Notes under the pieces: generated by a model
The model's database searches: none
Told to the model about the DNA's origin: nothing
The model's input: only the letters and a program-made list of their open reading frames with translations
Assembly: GCA_030533445.1 (NCBI GenBank)
Contig: JARPUW010000561.1
Location: 186,001-250,000, forward strand
DNA from: Cyprinodon diabolis
Taxonomy: Eukaryota > Chordata > Actinopteri > Cyprinodontiformes > Cyprinodontidae
DNA length: 64,000 nt
Reading direction: 5' to 3'
Shown here: one piece after another, positions 13,081 to 26,105 of the stretch
Numbering within the stretch: the stretch's first letter is position 1
Layout of the letters: the number at the start of each line of letters is the position of its first letter
Program-made: the position numbers and the translations under genes

Positions 13081-13276
13081 CAAAACGCTCTTTTCACAGT
13101 GAGATAATGCCATTTTGGCCTCTGGAGTTGTAACAGACAAACCATTAATGATACAGCCATGATCTTTTCTGGCAATCATCTAGAGCTGAAAACTAACAAT
13201 ATAAAGTAGATTTGAGCAGATGTTTTTGGTTCCAAGCTTCAAATCAGAAGTTGAGGCCAAAACGCTCTTTTCACAG

Positions 13277-15224
13277 TGAGATAATGCCATTTTGGCCTCT
13301 GGAGTAGTAACAGACAAACCATTAATGATACAGCCATGATCTTTTCTGGCAATCATCTAGAGCTGAAAACTAACTATATAAAGTAGATTTGGGCAGATGT
13401 TTTTGGTTCCAAGCTTCAAATCAGAAGTTCAGGCCAAAACGCTCTTTTCACAGTGAGATAATGCCATTTTGGCCTCTGGAGTTGTAACAGACAAACCATT
13501 AATGATACAGCCATGATCTTTTCTGGCAATCATCTAGAGCTGAAAACTAACAATATAAAGTAGATTTGAGCAGATGTTTTTGGTTCCAAGCTTCAAAACA
13601 GAAGTTGAGGCCAAAACGCTCTTTTCACAGTGAGATAATGCCATTTTGGCCTATGGAGTTGTAACAGACAAACCATTAATGATACAGCCATGATCTTTTC
13701 TGGCAATCGTCTACAGCTGAAAACTAACAATATAAAGTAGATTTGAGCAGATGTTTTTTTGTTCCAAGCTTCAAATCAGAAGTTGAGGCCAAAACGCTCT
13801 TTTCACAGTGAGATAATGCCATTTTGGCCTCTAGAGTTGTAACAGACAGACCATTAATGATACTGCCATGATCTTTTCTGGCAATCATCTAGAGCTGAAA
13901 ACTAACAATATAAAGTAGATTTGAGCAGATGTTTTTGGTGCCAAGCTTCAAATCAGAAGTTGAGGCCAAAACGCTCTTTTCACAGTGAGATAATGCCATT
14001 TTGGCCTCTGGAGTTGTAACAGACAGACCATTAATGATACTGCCATGATCTTTTCTGGCAATCATCTAGAGCTGAAAACTAACAATATAAAGTAGATTTG
14101 AGCAGATGTTTTTGGTGCCAAGCTTCAAATCAGAAGTTGAGGCCAACACGCTCTTTTCACAGTGAGATAATGCCATTTTGGCCTCTGGAGTTGTAACAGA
14201 CAAACCATTAATGATACAGCCATGATCTTTTCTGGCAATCATCTACAGCTAAAAACTAACAATATAAAGTAGATTTGAGCAGATGTTTTTGGTTCCAAGC
14301 TTCAAATCAGAAGTTGAGGCCAAAACGCTCTTTTCACAGTGAGATAATGCCATTTTGGCATCTGGAGTTGTAACAGACAAACCATTAATGATACAGCCAT
14401 GATCTTTTCTGGCAATCATCTAAAGCTGAAAACTAACAATATAAAGTAGATTTGAGCAGATGTTTTTGGTTCCAAGCTTCAAATCAGAAGTTGAGGCCAA
14501 AACGCTCTTTTCACAGTGAGATAATGCCATTTTGGCCTCTGGAGTTGTAACAGACAAACCATTAATGATACTGCCATGATCTTTTCTGGCAATCATCTAC
14601 AGCTGAAAACTAACAATATAAAGTAGATTTGAGCAGATGTTTTTGGTTCCAAGCTTCAAATCAGAAGTTGAGGCCAAAACGCTCTTTTCACAGTGAGATA
14701 ATGCCATTTTGGCCTCTGGAGTTGTAACAGACAAACCATTAATGATACTGCCATGATCTTTTCTGGCAATCATCTAGAGCTGAAAACTAACAATATAAAG
14801 TAGATTTGAGCAGATGTTTTTGGTTCCAAGCTTCAAATCAGAAGTTGAGGCCAAAACGCTCTTTTCACAGTGAGATAATGCCATTTTGGCCTCTGGAGTT
14901 GTAACAGACAATCCATTAATGATACAGCCACGATCTTTTCTGGCAATCATCTAGAGCTGAAAACTAACAATATAAAGTAGATTTGAGCAGATGTTTTTGG
15001 TTCCAAGCTTCAAATCAGAAGTTGAGGCCAAAACGCTCTTTTCACAGTGAGATAATGCCATTTTGGCCTCTGGAGTTGTAACAGACAAACCATTAATGAT
15101 ACAGCCATGATCTTTTCTGGCAATCATCTAGAGCTGAAAACTAACAATATAAAGTAGATTTGAGCAGATGTTTTTGGTTCCAAGCTTCAAATCAGAAGTT
15201 GAGGCCAAAACGCTCTTTTCACAG
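13277..15224 (+). repeat. 11-monomer HOR unit, copy 2 (1948 bp)
   Basis: It has the same subtype order as the unit at 9206-11152 and is displaced by 23 monomers. It is one base longer because of a T7 run at 13754-13760, where the usual sequence is T5GG. Type B starts again at 15225. The AATGCTCTTTTCATAG marker that follows both units (11670 and 15742) shows that the duplicated segment runs past the unit boundary. Confidence 0.82.
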
Positions 15225-18200
15225 TGAGATAATGCCATTTTGGCCTCTGGAGTAGTAACAGACAAACCATTAATGATACAGCCATGATCTTTTCTGGCAA
15301 TCATCTAGAGCTGAAAACTAACTATATAAAGTAGATTTGGGCAGATGTTTTTGGTTCCAAGCTTCAAATCAGAAGTTCAGGCCAAAACGCTCTTTTCACA
15401 GTGAGATAATGCCATTTTGGCCTCTGGAGTTGTAACAGACAAACCATTAATGATACAGCCATGATCTTTTCTGGCAATCATCTAGAGCTGAAAACTAACA
15501 ATATAAAGTAGATTTGAGCAGATGTTTTTGGTTCCAAGCTTCAAAACAGAAGTTGAGGCCAAAACGCTCTTTTCACAGTGAGATAATGCCATTTTGGCCT
15601 ATGGAGTTGTAACAGACAAACCATTAATGATACAGCCATGATCTTTTCTGGCAATCGTCTACAGCTGAAAACTAACAATATAAAGTAGATTTGAGCAGAT
15701 GTTTTTGGTTCCAAGCTTCAAATCAGAAGTTGAGGCCAAAATGCTCTTTTCATAGTGAGATAATGCCATTTTGGCCTCTGGAGTTGTAACAGACAAACCA
15801 TTAATGATACTGCCATGATCTTTTCTGGCAATCATCTAGAGCTGAAAACTAACAATATAAAGTAGATTTGAGCAGATGTTTTTGGTTCCAAGCTTCAAAT
15901 CAGAAGTTGAGGCCAAAACGCTCTTTTCACAGTGAGATAATGCTATTTTGGCCTCTGGAGTTGTAACAGACAAACCATTAATGATACAGCCATGATCTTT
16001 TCTGGCAATCATCTAGAGCTGAAAACTAACAATATAAAGTAGATTTGAGCAGATGTTTTTGGTTCCAAGCTTCAAATCAGAAGTTGAGGCCAAAACGCTC
16101 TTTTCACAGTGAGATAATGCCATTTTGGCCTCTGGAGTAGTAACAGACAAACCATTAATGATACAGCCATGATCTTTTCTGGCAATCATCTAGAGCTGAA
16201 AACTAACTATATAAAGTAGATTTGGGCAGATATTTTTGGTTCCAAGCTTCAAATCAGAAGTTCAGGCCAAAACGCTCTTTTCACAGTGAGATAATGCCAT
16301 TTTGGCCTCTGGAGTTGTAACAGACAAACCATTAATGATACAGCCATGATCTTTTCTGGCAATCATCTAGAGCTGAAAACTAACAATATAAAGTAGATTT
16401 GAGCAGATGTTTTTGGTTCCAAGCTTCAAAACAGAAGTTGAGGCCAAAACGCTCTTTTCACAGTGAGATAATGCCATTTTGGCCTATGGAGTTGTAACAG
16501 ACAAACCATTAATGATACAGCCATGATCTTTTCTGGCAATCGTCTACAGCTGAAAACTAACAATATAAAGTAGATTTGAGCAGATGTTTTTGGTTCCAAG
16601 CTTCAAATCAGAAGTTGAGGCCAAAACGCTCTTTTCACAGTGAGATAATGCCATTTTGGCCTCTAGAGTTGTAACAGACAGACCATTAATGATACTGCCA
16701 TGATCTTTTCTGGCAATCATCTAGAGCTGAAAACTAACAATATAAAGTAGATTTGAGCAGATGTTTTTGGTGCCAAGCTTCAAATCAGAAGTTGAGGCCA
16801 AAACGCTCTTTTCACAGTGAGATAATGCCATTTTGGCCTCTGGAGTTGTAACAGACAGACCATTAATGATACTGCCATGATCTTTTCTGGCAATCATCTA
16901 GAGCTGAAAACTAACAATATAAAGTAGATTTGAGCAGATGTTTTTGGTGCCAAGCTTCAAATCAGAAGTTGAGGCCAACACGCTCTTTTCACAGTGAGAT
17001 AATGCCATTTTGGCCTCTGGAGTTGTAACAGACAAACCATTAATGATACAGCCATGATCTTTTCTGGCAATCATCTACAGCTAAAAACTAACAATATAAA
17101 GTAGATTTGAGCAGATGTTTTTGGTTCCAAGCTTCAAATCAGAAGTTGAGGCCAAAACGCTCTTTTCACAGTGAGATAATGCCATTTTGGCATCTGGAGT
17201 TGTAACAGACAAAACATTAATGATACAGCCATGATCTTTTCTGGCAATCATCTAAAGCTGAAAACTAACAATATAAAGTAGATTTGAGCAGATGTTTTTG
17301 GTTCCAAGCTTCAAATCAGAAGTTGAGGCCAAAACGCTCTTTTCACAGTGAGATAATGCCATTTTGGCCTCTGGAGTTGTAACAGACAAACCATTAATGA
17401 TACTGCCATGATCTTTTCTGGCAATCATCTACAGCTGAAAACTAACAATATAAAGTAGATTTGAGCAGATGTTTTTGGTTCCAAGCTTCAAATCAGAAGT
17501 TGAGGCCAAAACGCTCTTTTCACAGTGAGATAAAGCCATTTTGGCCTCTGGAGTTGTAACAGACAAACCATTAATGATACTGCCATGATCTTTTCTGGCA
17601 ATCATCTAGAGCTGAAAACTAACAATATAAAGTAGATTTGAGCAGATGTTTTTGGTTCCAAGCTTCAAATCAGAAGTTGAGGCCAAAACGCTCTTTTCAC
17701 AGTGAGATAATGCCATTTTGGCCTCTGGAGTTGTAACAGACAATCCATTAATGATACAGCCACGATCTTTTCTGGCAATCATCTAGAGCTGAAAACTAAC
17801 AATATAAAGTAGATTTGAGCAGATGTTTTTGGTTCCAAGCTTCAAATCAGAAGTTGAGGCCAAAACGCTCTTTTCACAGTGAGATAATGCCATTTTGGCC
17901 TCTGGAGTTGTAACAGACAAACCATTAATGATACAGCCATGATCTTTTCTGGCAATCATCTAGAGCTGAAAACTAACAATATAAAGTAGATTTGAGCAGA
18001 TGTTTTTGGTTCCAAGCTTCAAATCAGAAGTTGAGGCCAAAACGCTCTTTTCACAGTGAGATAATGCCATTTTGGCCTCTGGAGTTGTAACAGACAAACC
18101 ATTAATGATACAGCCATGATCTTTTCTGGCAATCATCTACCGCTGAAAACTAACAATATAAAGTAGATTTGAGCAGATGTTTTTGGTTCCAAGCTTCAAA

Positions 18201-19118
18201 TCAGAAGTTGAGGCCAAAACGCTCTTTTTACAGTGAGATAATGCCATTTTGGCCTCTGGAGTAGTAACAGACAAACCATTAATGATACAGCCATGATCTT
18301 TTCTGGCAATCATCTAGAGCTGAAAACTAACAATATAAAGTAGATTTGAGCAGATGTGTTTGGTTCCAAGCTTCAAAACAGAAGTTGAGGCCAAAACGCT
18401 CTTTTCACAGTGAGATAATGCCATTTTGGCCTCTAGAGTTGTAACAGACAGACCATTAATGATACTGCCATGATCTTTTCTGGCAATCATCTAGAGCTGA
18501 AAACTAACAATATAAAGTAGATTTGAGCAGATGTTTTTGGTTCCAAGCTTCAAATCAGAAGTTGAGGCCAAAACGCTCTTTTCACAGTGAGATAATGCCA
18601 TTTTGGCCTCTGGAGTAGTAACAGACAAACCATTAATGATACAGCCATGATCTTTTCTGGCAATCATCTAGAGCTGAAAACTAACTATATAAAGTAGATT
18701 TGGGCAGATGTTTTTGGTTCCAAGCTTCAAATCAGAAGTTCAGGCCAAAACGCTCTTTTCACAGTGAGATAATGCCATTTTGGCCTCTGGAGTTGTAACA
18801 GACAAACCATTAATGATACAGCCATGATCTTTTCTGGCAATCATCTAGAGCTGAAAACTAACAATATAAAGTAGATTTGAGCAGATGTTTTTGGTTCCAA
18901 GCTTCAAAACAGAAGTTGAGGCCAAAACGCTCTTTTCACAGTGAGATAATGCCATTTTGGCCTATGGAGTTGTAACAGACAAACCATTAATGATACAGCC
19001 ATGATCTTTTCTGGCAATCGTCTACAGCTGAAAACTAACAATATAAAGTAGATTTGAGCAGATGTTTTTGGTTCCAAGCTTCAAATCAGAAGTTGAGGCC
19101 AAAACGCTCTTTTCACAG

Positions 19119-19470
19119 TGAGATAATGCCATTTTGGCCTCTAGAGTTGTAACAGACAGACCATTAATGATACTGCATGATCTTTTCTGGCAATCATCTA
19201 GAGCTGAAAACTAGCAATATAAAGTAGATTTGAGCAGATGTTTTTGGTTCCAAGCTTCAAATCAGAAGTTGAGGCCAACACGCTCTTTTCACAGTGAGAT
19301 AATGCCATTTTGGCCTCTAGAGTTGTAACAGACAGACCATTAATGATACTGCATGATCTTTTCTGGCAATCATCTAGAGCTGAAAACTAGCAATATAAAG
19401 TAGATTTGAGCAGATGTTTTTGGTGCCAAGCTTCAAATCAGAAGTTGAGGCCAACACGCTCTTTTCACAG
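19119..19470 (+). repeat. Two adjacent 176-bp deletion monomers
   Basis: Both monomers read TACTGCATG in place of TACTGCCATG (19171-19179 and about 19347-19355), a loss of one C. Both also carry the rare CTAGCAATAT in place of CTAACAATAT (near 19213 and 19388). Sharing two rare changes makes this a one-monomer tandem duplication. They differ at GGTTCC/GGTGCC. The deletion alone recurs at 22355, 24832 and 25893. Confidence 0.85.
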
Positions 19471-22304
19471 TGAGATAATGCCATTTTGGCCTCTGGAGTT
19501 GTAACAGACAAACCATTAATGATACAGCCATGATCTTTTCTGGCAATCATCTACAGCTAAAAACTAACAATATAAAGTAGATTTGAACAGATGTTTTTGG
19601 TTCCAAGCTTCAAATCAGAAGTTGAGGCCAAAACGCTCTTTTCACAGTGAGATAATGCCATTTTGGCATCTGGAGTTGTAACAGACAAACCATTAATGAT
19701 ACAGCCATGATCTTTTCTGGCAATCATCTAGAGCTGAAAACTAACAATATAAAGTAGATTTGAGCAGATGTTTTTGGTTCCAAGCTTCAAATCAGAAGTT
19801 GAGGCCAAAACGCTCATTTCATAGTGAGATAATGCCATTTTGGCCTCTGGAGTTGTAACAGACAAACCATTAATGATACTGCCATGATCTTTTCTGGCAA
19901 TCATCTAGAGCTGAAAACTAACAATATAAAGTAGATTTGAGCAGATGTTTTTGGTTCCAAGCTTCAAATCAGAAGTTGAGGCCAAAACGCTCTTTTCACA
20001 GTGAGATAATGCCATTTTGGCCTCTGGAGTTGTAACAGACAAACCATTAATGATACAGCCATGATCTTTTCTGGCAATCATCTACAGCTGAAAACTAACA
20101 ATATAAAGTAGATTTGAGCAGATGTTTTTGGTTCCAAGCTTCAAATCAGAAGTTGAGGCCAAAACGCTCTTTTCACAGTGAGATAATGCCATTTTGGCCT
20201 CTGGAGTTGTAACAGACAAACCATTAATGATACAGCCACGATCTTTTCTGGCAATCATCTAGAGATGAAAACTAACAATATTAAGTAGATTTGAGCAGAT
20301 GTTTTTGGTTCCAAGCTTCAAATCAGAAGTTGAGGCCAAAACGCTCTTTTCACAGTGAGATAATGCCATTTTGGCCTCTGGAGTTGTAACAGACAAACCA
20401 TTAATGATACAGCCATGATCTTTTCTGGCAATCATCTAGAGCTGAAAACTAACAATATAAAGTAGATTTAAGCAGATGTTTTTGGTTCCAAGCTTCAAAT
20501 CAGAAGTTGAGGCCAAAACGCTCTTTTCACAGTGAGATAATGCCATTTTGGCCTCTGGAGTTGTAACAGACAAACCATTAATGATACAGCCATGATCTTT
20601 TCTGGCAATCATCTAGAGCTGAAAACTAACAATATAAAGTAGATTTGAGCAGATGTTTTTGGTTCCAAGCTTCAAATCAGAAGTTGAGGACAAAACACTC
20701 TTTTTACAGTGAGATAATGCCATTTTGGCCTCTGGAGTAGTAACAGACACACCATTAATGATACAGCCATGATCTTTTCTGGCAATCATCTAGAGCTGAA
20801 AACTAAATATATAAAGTAGATTTGGGCAGATGTTTTTGGTTCCAAGCTTCAAATCAGAAGTTGAGGCCAAAACGCTCTTTTCACAGTGAGATAATGCCAT
20901 TTTGGCCTCTGGAGTTGTAACAGACAATCCATTAATGATACAGCCACGATCTTTTCTGGCAATCATCTAGAGCTGAAAACTAACAATATAAAGTAGATTT
21001 GAGCAGATGTTTTTGGTTCCAAGCTTCAAATCAGAAGTTGAGGCCAAAACGCTCTTTTCACAGTGAGATAATGCCATTTTGGCCTCTGGAGTTGTAACAG
21101 ACAAACCATTAATGATACAGCCATGATCTTTTCTGGCAATCATCTAGAGCTGAAAACTAACAATATAAAGTAGATTTGAGCAGATGTTTTTGGTTCCAAG
21201 CTTCAAATCAGAAGTTGAGGCCAAAACGCTCTTTTCACAGTGAGATAATGCCATTTTGGCCTCTGGAGTTGTAACAGACAAACCATTAATGATACAGCCA
21301 TGATCTTTTCTGGCAATCATCTAGAGCTGAAAACTAACAATATAAAGTAGATTTGAGCAGATGTTTTTGGTTCCAAGCTTCAAATCAGAAGTTGAGGCCA
21401 AAACGCTCTTTTTACAGTGAGATAATGCCATTTTGGCCTCTGGAGTAGTAACAGACAAACCATTAATGATACAGCCATGATCTTTTCTGGCAATCATCTA
21501 GAGCTGAAAACTAACAATATAAAGTAGATTTGAGCAGATGTTTTTGGTTCCAAGCTTCAAAACAGAAGTTGAGGCCAAAACGCTCTTTTCACAGTGAGAT
21601 AATGCCATTTTGGCCTCTAGAGTTGTAACAGACAGACCATTAATGATACTGCCATGATCTTTTCTGGCAATCATCTAGAGCTGAAAACTAACAATATAAA
21701 GTAGATTTGAGCAGATGTTTTTGGTTCCAAGCTTCAAATCAGAAGTTGAGGCCAAAACGCTCTTTTCACAGTGAGATAATGCCATTTTGGCCTCTGGAGT
21801 AGTAACAGACAAACCATTAATGATACAGCCATGATCTTTTCTGGCAATCATCTAGAGCTGAAAACTAACTATATAAAGTAGATTTGGGCAGATGTTTTTG
21901 GTTCCAAGCTTCAAATCAGAAGTTCAGGCCAAAACGCTCTTTTCACAGTGAGATAATGCCATTTTGGCCTCTGGAGTTGTAACAGACAAACCATTAATGA
22001 TACAGCCATGATCTTTTCTGGCAATCATCTAGAGCTGAAAACTAACAATATAAAGTAGATTTGAGCAGATGTTTTTGGTTCCAAGCTTCAAAACAGAAGT
22101 TGAGGCCAAAACGCTCTTTTCACAGTGAGATAATGCCATTTTGGCCTATGGAGTTGTAACAGACAAACCATTAATGATACAGCCATGATCTTTTCTGGCA
22201 ATCGTCTACAGCTGAAAACTAACAATATAAAGTAGATTTGAGCAGATGTTTTTGGTTCCAAGCTTCAAATCAGAAGTTGAGGCCAAAACGCTCTTTTCAC
22301 AGTG

Positions 22305-22480
22305 AGATAATGCCATTTTGGCCTCTAGAGTTGTAACAGACAGACCATTAATGATACTGCATGATCTTTTCTGGCAATCATCTAGAGCTGAAAACTAACA
22401 ATATAAAGTAGATTTGAGCAGATGTTTTTGGTGCCAAGCTTCAAATCAGAAGTTGAGGCCAACACGCTCTTTTCACAGTG
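22305..22480 (+). repeat. 176-bp deletion monomer, third copy
   Basis: TACTGCATG at 22355-22363 has the same single-base loss as the copies near 19.2 kb, but without the CTAGCAATAT change. It is type A/H, with CTCTAGAG, GACAGACC, GGTGCC and CCAACACGC. It lies 18 monomers after the first copy. Confidence 0.8.
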
Positions 22481-24781
22481 AGATAATGCCATTTTGGCCT
22501 CTGGAGTTGTAACAGACAAACCATTAATGATACAGCCATGATCTTTTCTGGCAATCATCTAGAGCTGAAAACTAACAATATAAAGTAGATTTGAGCAGAT
22601 GTTTTTGGTTCCAAGCTTCAAATCAGAAGTTGAGGCCAAAACGCTCATTTCATAGTGAGATAATGCCATTTTGGCCTCTGGAGTTGTAACAGACAAACCA
22701 TTAATGATACTGCCATGATCTTTTCTGGCAATCATCTAGAGCTGAAAACTAACAATATAAAGTAGATTTGAGCAGATGTTTTTGGTTCCAAGCTTCAAAT
22801 CAGAAGTTGAGGCCAAAACGCTCTTTTCACAGTGAGATAATGCCATTTTGGCCTCTGGAGTTGTAACAGACAAACCATTAATGATACAGCCATGATCTTT
22901 TCTGGCAATCATCTAGAGCTGAAAACTAACAATATAAAGTAGATTTGAGCAGATGTTTTTGGTTCCAAGCTTCAAATCAGAAGTTGAGGCCAAAACGCTC
23001 TTTTCACAGTGAGATAATGCCATTTTGGCCTCTGGAGTTGTAACAGACAAACCATTAATGATACAGCCATGATCTTTTCTGGCAATCATCTAGAGCTGAA
23101 AACTAACAATATAAAGTAGATTTGAGCAGATGTTTTTGGTTCCAAGCTTCAAATCAGAAGTTGAGGACAAAACGCTCTTTTTACAGTGAGATAATGCCAT
23201 TTTGGCCTCTGGAGTAGTAACAGACAAACCATTAATGATACAGCCATGATCTTTTCTGGCAATCATCTAGAGCTGAAAACTAAATATATAAAGTAGATTT
23301 GGGCAGATGTTTTTGGTTCCAAGCTTCAAATCAGAAGTTGAGGCCAAAACGCTCTTTTCACAGTGAGATAATGCCATTTTGGCCTCTGGAGTTGTAACAG
23401 ACAATCCATTAATGATACAGCCACGATCTTTTCTGGCAATCATCTAGAGCTGAAAACTAACAATATAAAGTAGATTTGAGCAGATGTTTTTGGTTCCAAG
23501 CTTCAAATCAGAAGTTGAGGCCAAAACGCTCTTTTCACAGTGAGATAATGCCATTTTGGCCTCTGGAGTTGTAACAGACAAACCATTAATGATACAGCCA
23601 TGATCTTTTCTGGCAATCATCTAGAGCTGAAAACTAACAATATAAAGTAGATTTGAGCAGATGTTTTTGGTTCCAAGCTTCAAATCAGAAGTTGAGGCCA
23701 AAACGCTCTTTTCACAGTGAGATAATGCCATTTTGGCCTCTGGAGTTGTAACAGACAAACCATTAATGATACAGCCATGATCTTTTCTGGCAATCATCTA
23801 GAGCTGAAAACTAACAATATAAAGTAGATTTGAGCAGATGTTTTTGGTTCCAAGCTTCAAATCAGAAGTTGAGGCCAAAACGCTCTTTTTACAGTGAGAT
23901 AATGCCATTTTGGCCTCTGGAGTAGTAACAGACAAACCATTAATGATACAGCCATGATCTTTTCTGGCAATCATCTAGAGCTGAAAACTAACAATATAAA
24001 GTAGATTTGAGCAGATGTTTTTGGTTCCAAGCTTCAAAACAGAAGTTGAGGCCAAAACGCTCTTTTCACAGTGAGATAATGCCATTTTGGCCTCTAGAGT
24101 TGTAACAGACAGACCATTAATGATACTGCCATGATCTTTTCTGGCAATCATCTAGAGCTGAAAACTAACAATATAAAGTAGATTTGAGCAGATGTTTTTG
24201 GTTCCAAGCTTCAAATCAGAAGTTGAGGCCAAAACGCTCTTTTCACAGTGAGATAATGCCATTTTGGCCTCTGGAGTAGTAACAGACAAACCATTAATGA
24301 TACAGCCATGATCTTTTCTGGCAATCATCTAGAGCTGAAAACTAACTATATAAAGTAGATTTGGGCAGATGTTTTTGGTTCCAAGCTTCAAATCAGAAGT
24401 TCAGGCCAAAACGCTCTTTTCACAGTGAGATAATGCCATTTTGGCCTCTGGAGTTGTAACAGACAAACCATTAATGATACAGCCATGATCTTTTCTGGCA
24501 ATCATCTACCGCTGAAAACTAACAATATAAAGTAGATTTGAGCAGATGTTTTTGGTTCCAAGCTTCAAAACAGAAGTTGAGGCCAAAACGCTCTTTTCAC
24601 AGTGAGATAATGCCATTTTGGCCTATGGAGTTGTAACAGACAAACCATTAATGATACAGCCATGATCTTTTCTGGCAATCGTCTACAGCTGAAAACTAAC
24701 AATATAAAGTAGATTTGAGCAGATGTTTTTGGTTCCAAGCTTCAAATCAGAAGTTGAGGCCAAAACGCTCTTTTCACAGTG

Positions 24782-24957
24782 AGATAATGCCATTTTGGCC
24801 TCTAGAGTTGTAACAGACAGACCATTAATGATACTGCATGATCTTTTCTGGCAATCATCTAGAGCTGAAAACTAACAATATAAAGTAGATTTGAGCAGAT
24901 GTTTTTGGTGCCAAGCTTCAAATCAGAAGTTGAGGCCAACACGCTCTTTTCACAGTG
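24782..24957 (+). repeat. 176-bp deletion monomer, fourth copy
   Basis: TACTGCATG at 24832-24840 sits in a CTCTAGAG/GACAGACC/GGTGCC/CCAACACGC monomer. It lies 14 monomers after the third copy, and a J monomer (CTACAGCTAAAA) follows. Confidence 0.8.
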
Positions 24958-25842
24958 AGATAATGCCATTTTGGCCTCTGGAGTTGTAACAGACAAACCA
25001 TTAATGATACAGCCATGATCTTTTCTGGCAATCATCTACAGCTAAAAACTAACAATATAAAGTAGATTTGAGCAGATGTTTTTGGTTCCAAGCTTCAAAT
25101 CAGAAGTTGAGGCCAAAACGCTCTTTTCACAGTGAGATAATGCCATTTTGGCATCTGGAGTTGTAACAGACAAACCATTAATGATACAGCCATGATCTTT
25201 TCTGGCAATCATCTAGAGCTGAAAACTAACAATATAAAGTAGATTTGAGCAGATGTTTTTGGTTCCAAGCTTCAAATCAGAAGTTGAGGCCAAAACGCTC
25301 TTTTCACAGTGAGATAAAGCCATTTTGGCCTCTGGAGTTGTAACAGACAAACCATTAATGATACAGCCATGATCTTTTCTGGCAATCATCTACAGCTGAA
25401 AACTAACAATATAAAGTAGATTTGAGCAGATGTTTTTGGTTCCAAGCTTCAAATCAGAAGTTGAGGCCAAAACGCTCTTTTCACAGTGAGATAATGCCAT
25501 TTTGGCCTCTGGAGTTGTAACAGACAAACCATTAATGATACAGCCACGATCTTTTCTGGCAATCATCTAGAGATGAAAACTAACAATATAAAGTAGATTT
25601 GAGCAGATGTTTTTGGTTCCAAGCTTCAAATCAGAAGTTGAGGCCAAAACGCTCTTTTCACAGTGAGATAATGCCATTTTGGCCTCTGGAGTTGTAACAG
25701 ACAAACCATTAATGATACAGCCATGATCTTTTCTGGCAATCATCTAGAGCTGAAAACTAACAATATAAAGTAGATTTGAGCAGATGTTTTTTGTTCCAAG
25801 CTTCAAATCAGAAGTTGAGGCCAAAACGCTCTTTTCACAGTG

Positions 25843-26018
25843 AGATAATGCCATTTTGGCCTCTAGAGTTGTAACAGACAGACCATTAATGATACTGCAT
25901 GATCTTTTCTGGCAATCATCTAGAGCTGAAAACTAACAATATAAAGTAGATTTGAGCAGATGTTTTTGGTGCCAAGCTTCAAATCAGAAGTTGAGGCCAA
26001 CACGCTCTTTTCACAGTG
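25843..26018 (+). repeat. 176-bp deletion monomer, fifth copy
   Basis: TACTGCATG at 25893-25901 lies 6 monomers after the fourth copy and is also followed by J and K monomers. The region from the fourth copy on therefore looks like a short tandem duplication of about 1.06 kb. No deletion monomer of this kind was seen to the right of this position. Confidence 0.8.
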
Positions 26019-26105
26019 AGATAATGCCATTTTGGCCTCTGGAGTTGTAACAGACAAACCATTAATGATACAGCCATGATCTTTTCTGGCAATCATCTAC
26101 AGCTA

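Larger units (their letters stand above)
8144..19118 (+). repeat. Array domain 2: 11-monomer higher-order repeat region
   Basis: The recurring order is B C D H I J K L N O G, in which J has CTACAGCTAAAA, K has GGCATCTGG and O has GACAATCC/CACGATC. Complete copies begin at 9206 and 13277. Partial or rearranged copies fill the rest, including two B C D strings ending in an AATGCT/TTCATAG variant near 11670 and 15742. The last part (about 16,850-19,118) runs I J K L N O G E F A B C D, joining the 11-monomer order to the E-F-A order of domain 1. No non-satellite bases were found. Confidence 0.82.
19119..26105 (+). repeat. Array domain 3: K-S-T-U-O-F-A mosaic with 176-bp monomers
   Basis: New subtypes appear here. 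T ends in GAGGACAAAACGC followed by CTTTTTACAG (20,690; 23,165), U has CTAAATATAT and TTGGGC (20,805; 23,284), and S has CTAGAGATGA (about 20,260; 25,570). An altered K with a following TTCATAG occurs near 19,820 and 22,650. Five monomers carry the same 1-bp deletion. The order through each repeat is roughly K, N-like, S or G, T, U, O, G, V, F, A, B, C, D, then the deletion monomer. The last two deletion monomers are only 6 monomers apart, indicating a short local duplication near 24.8-26.1 kb. Confidence 0.8.
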
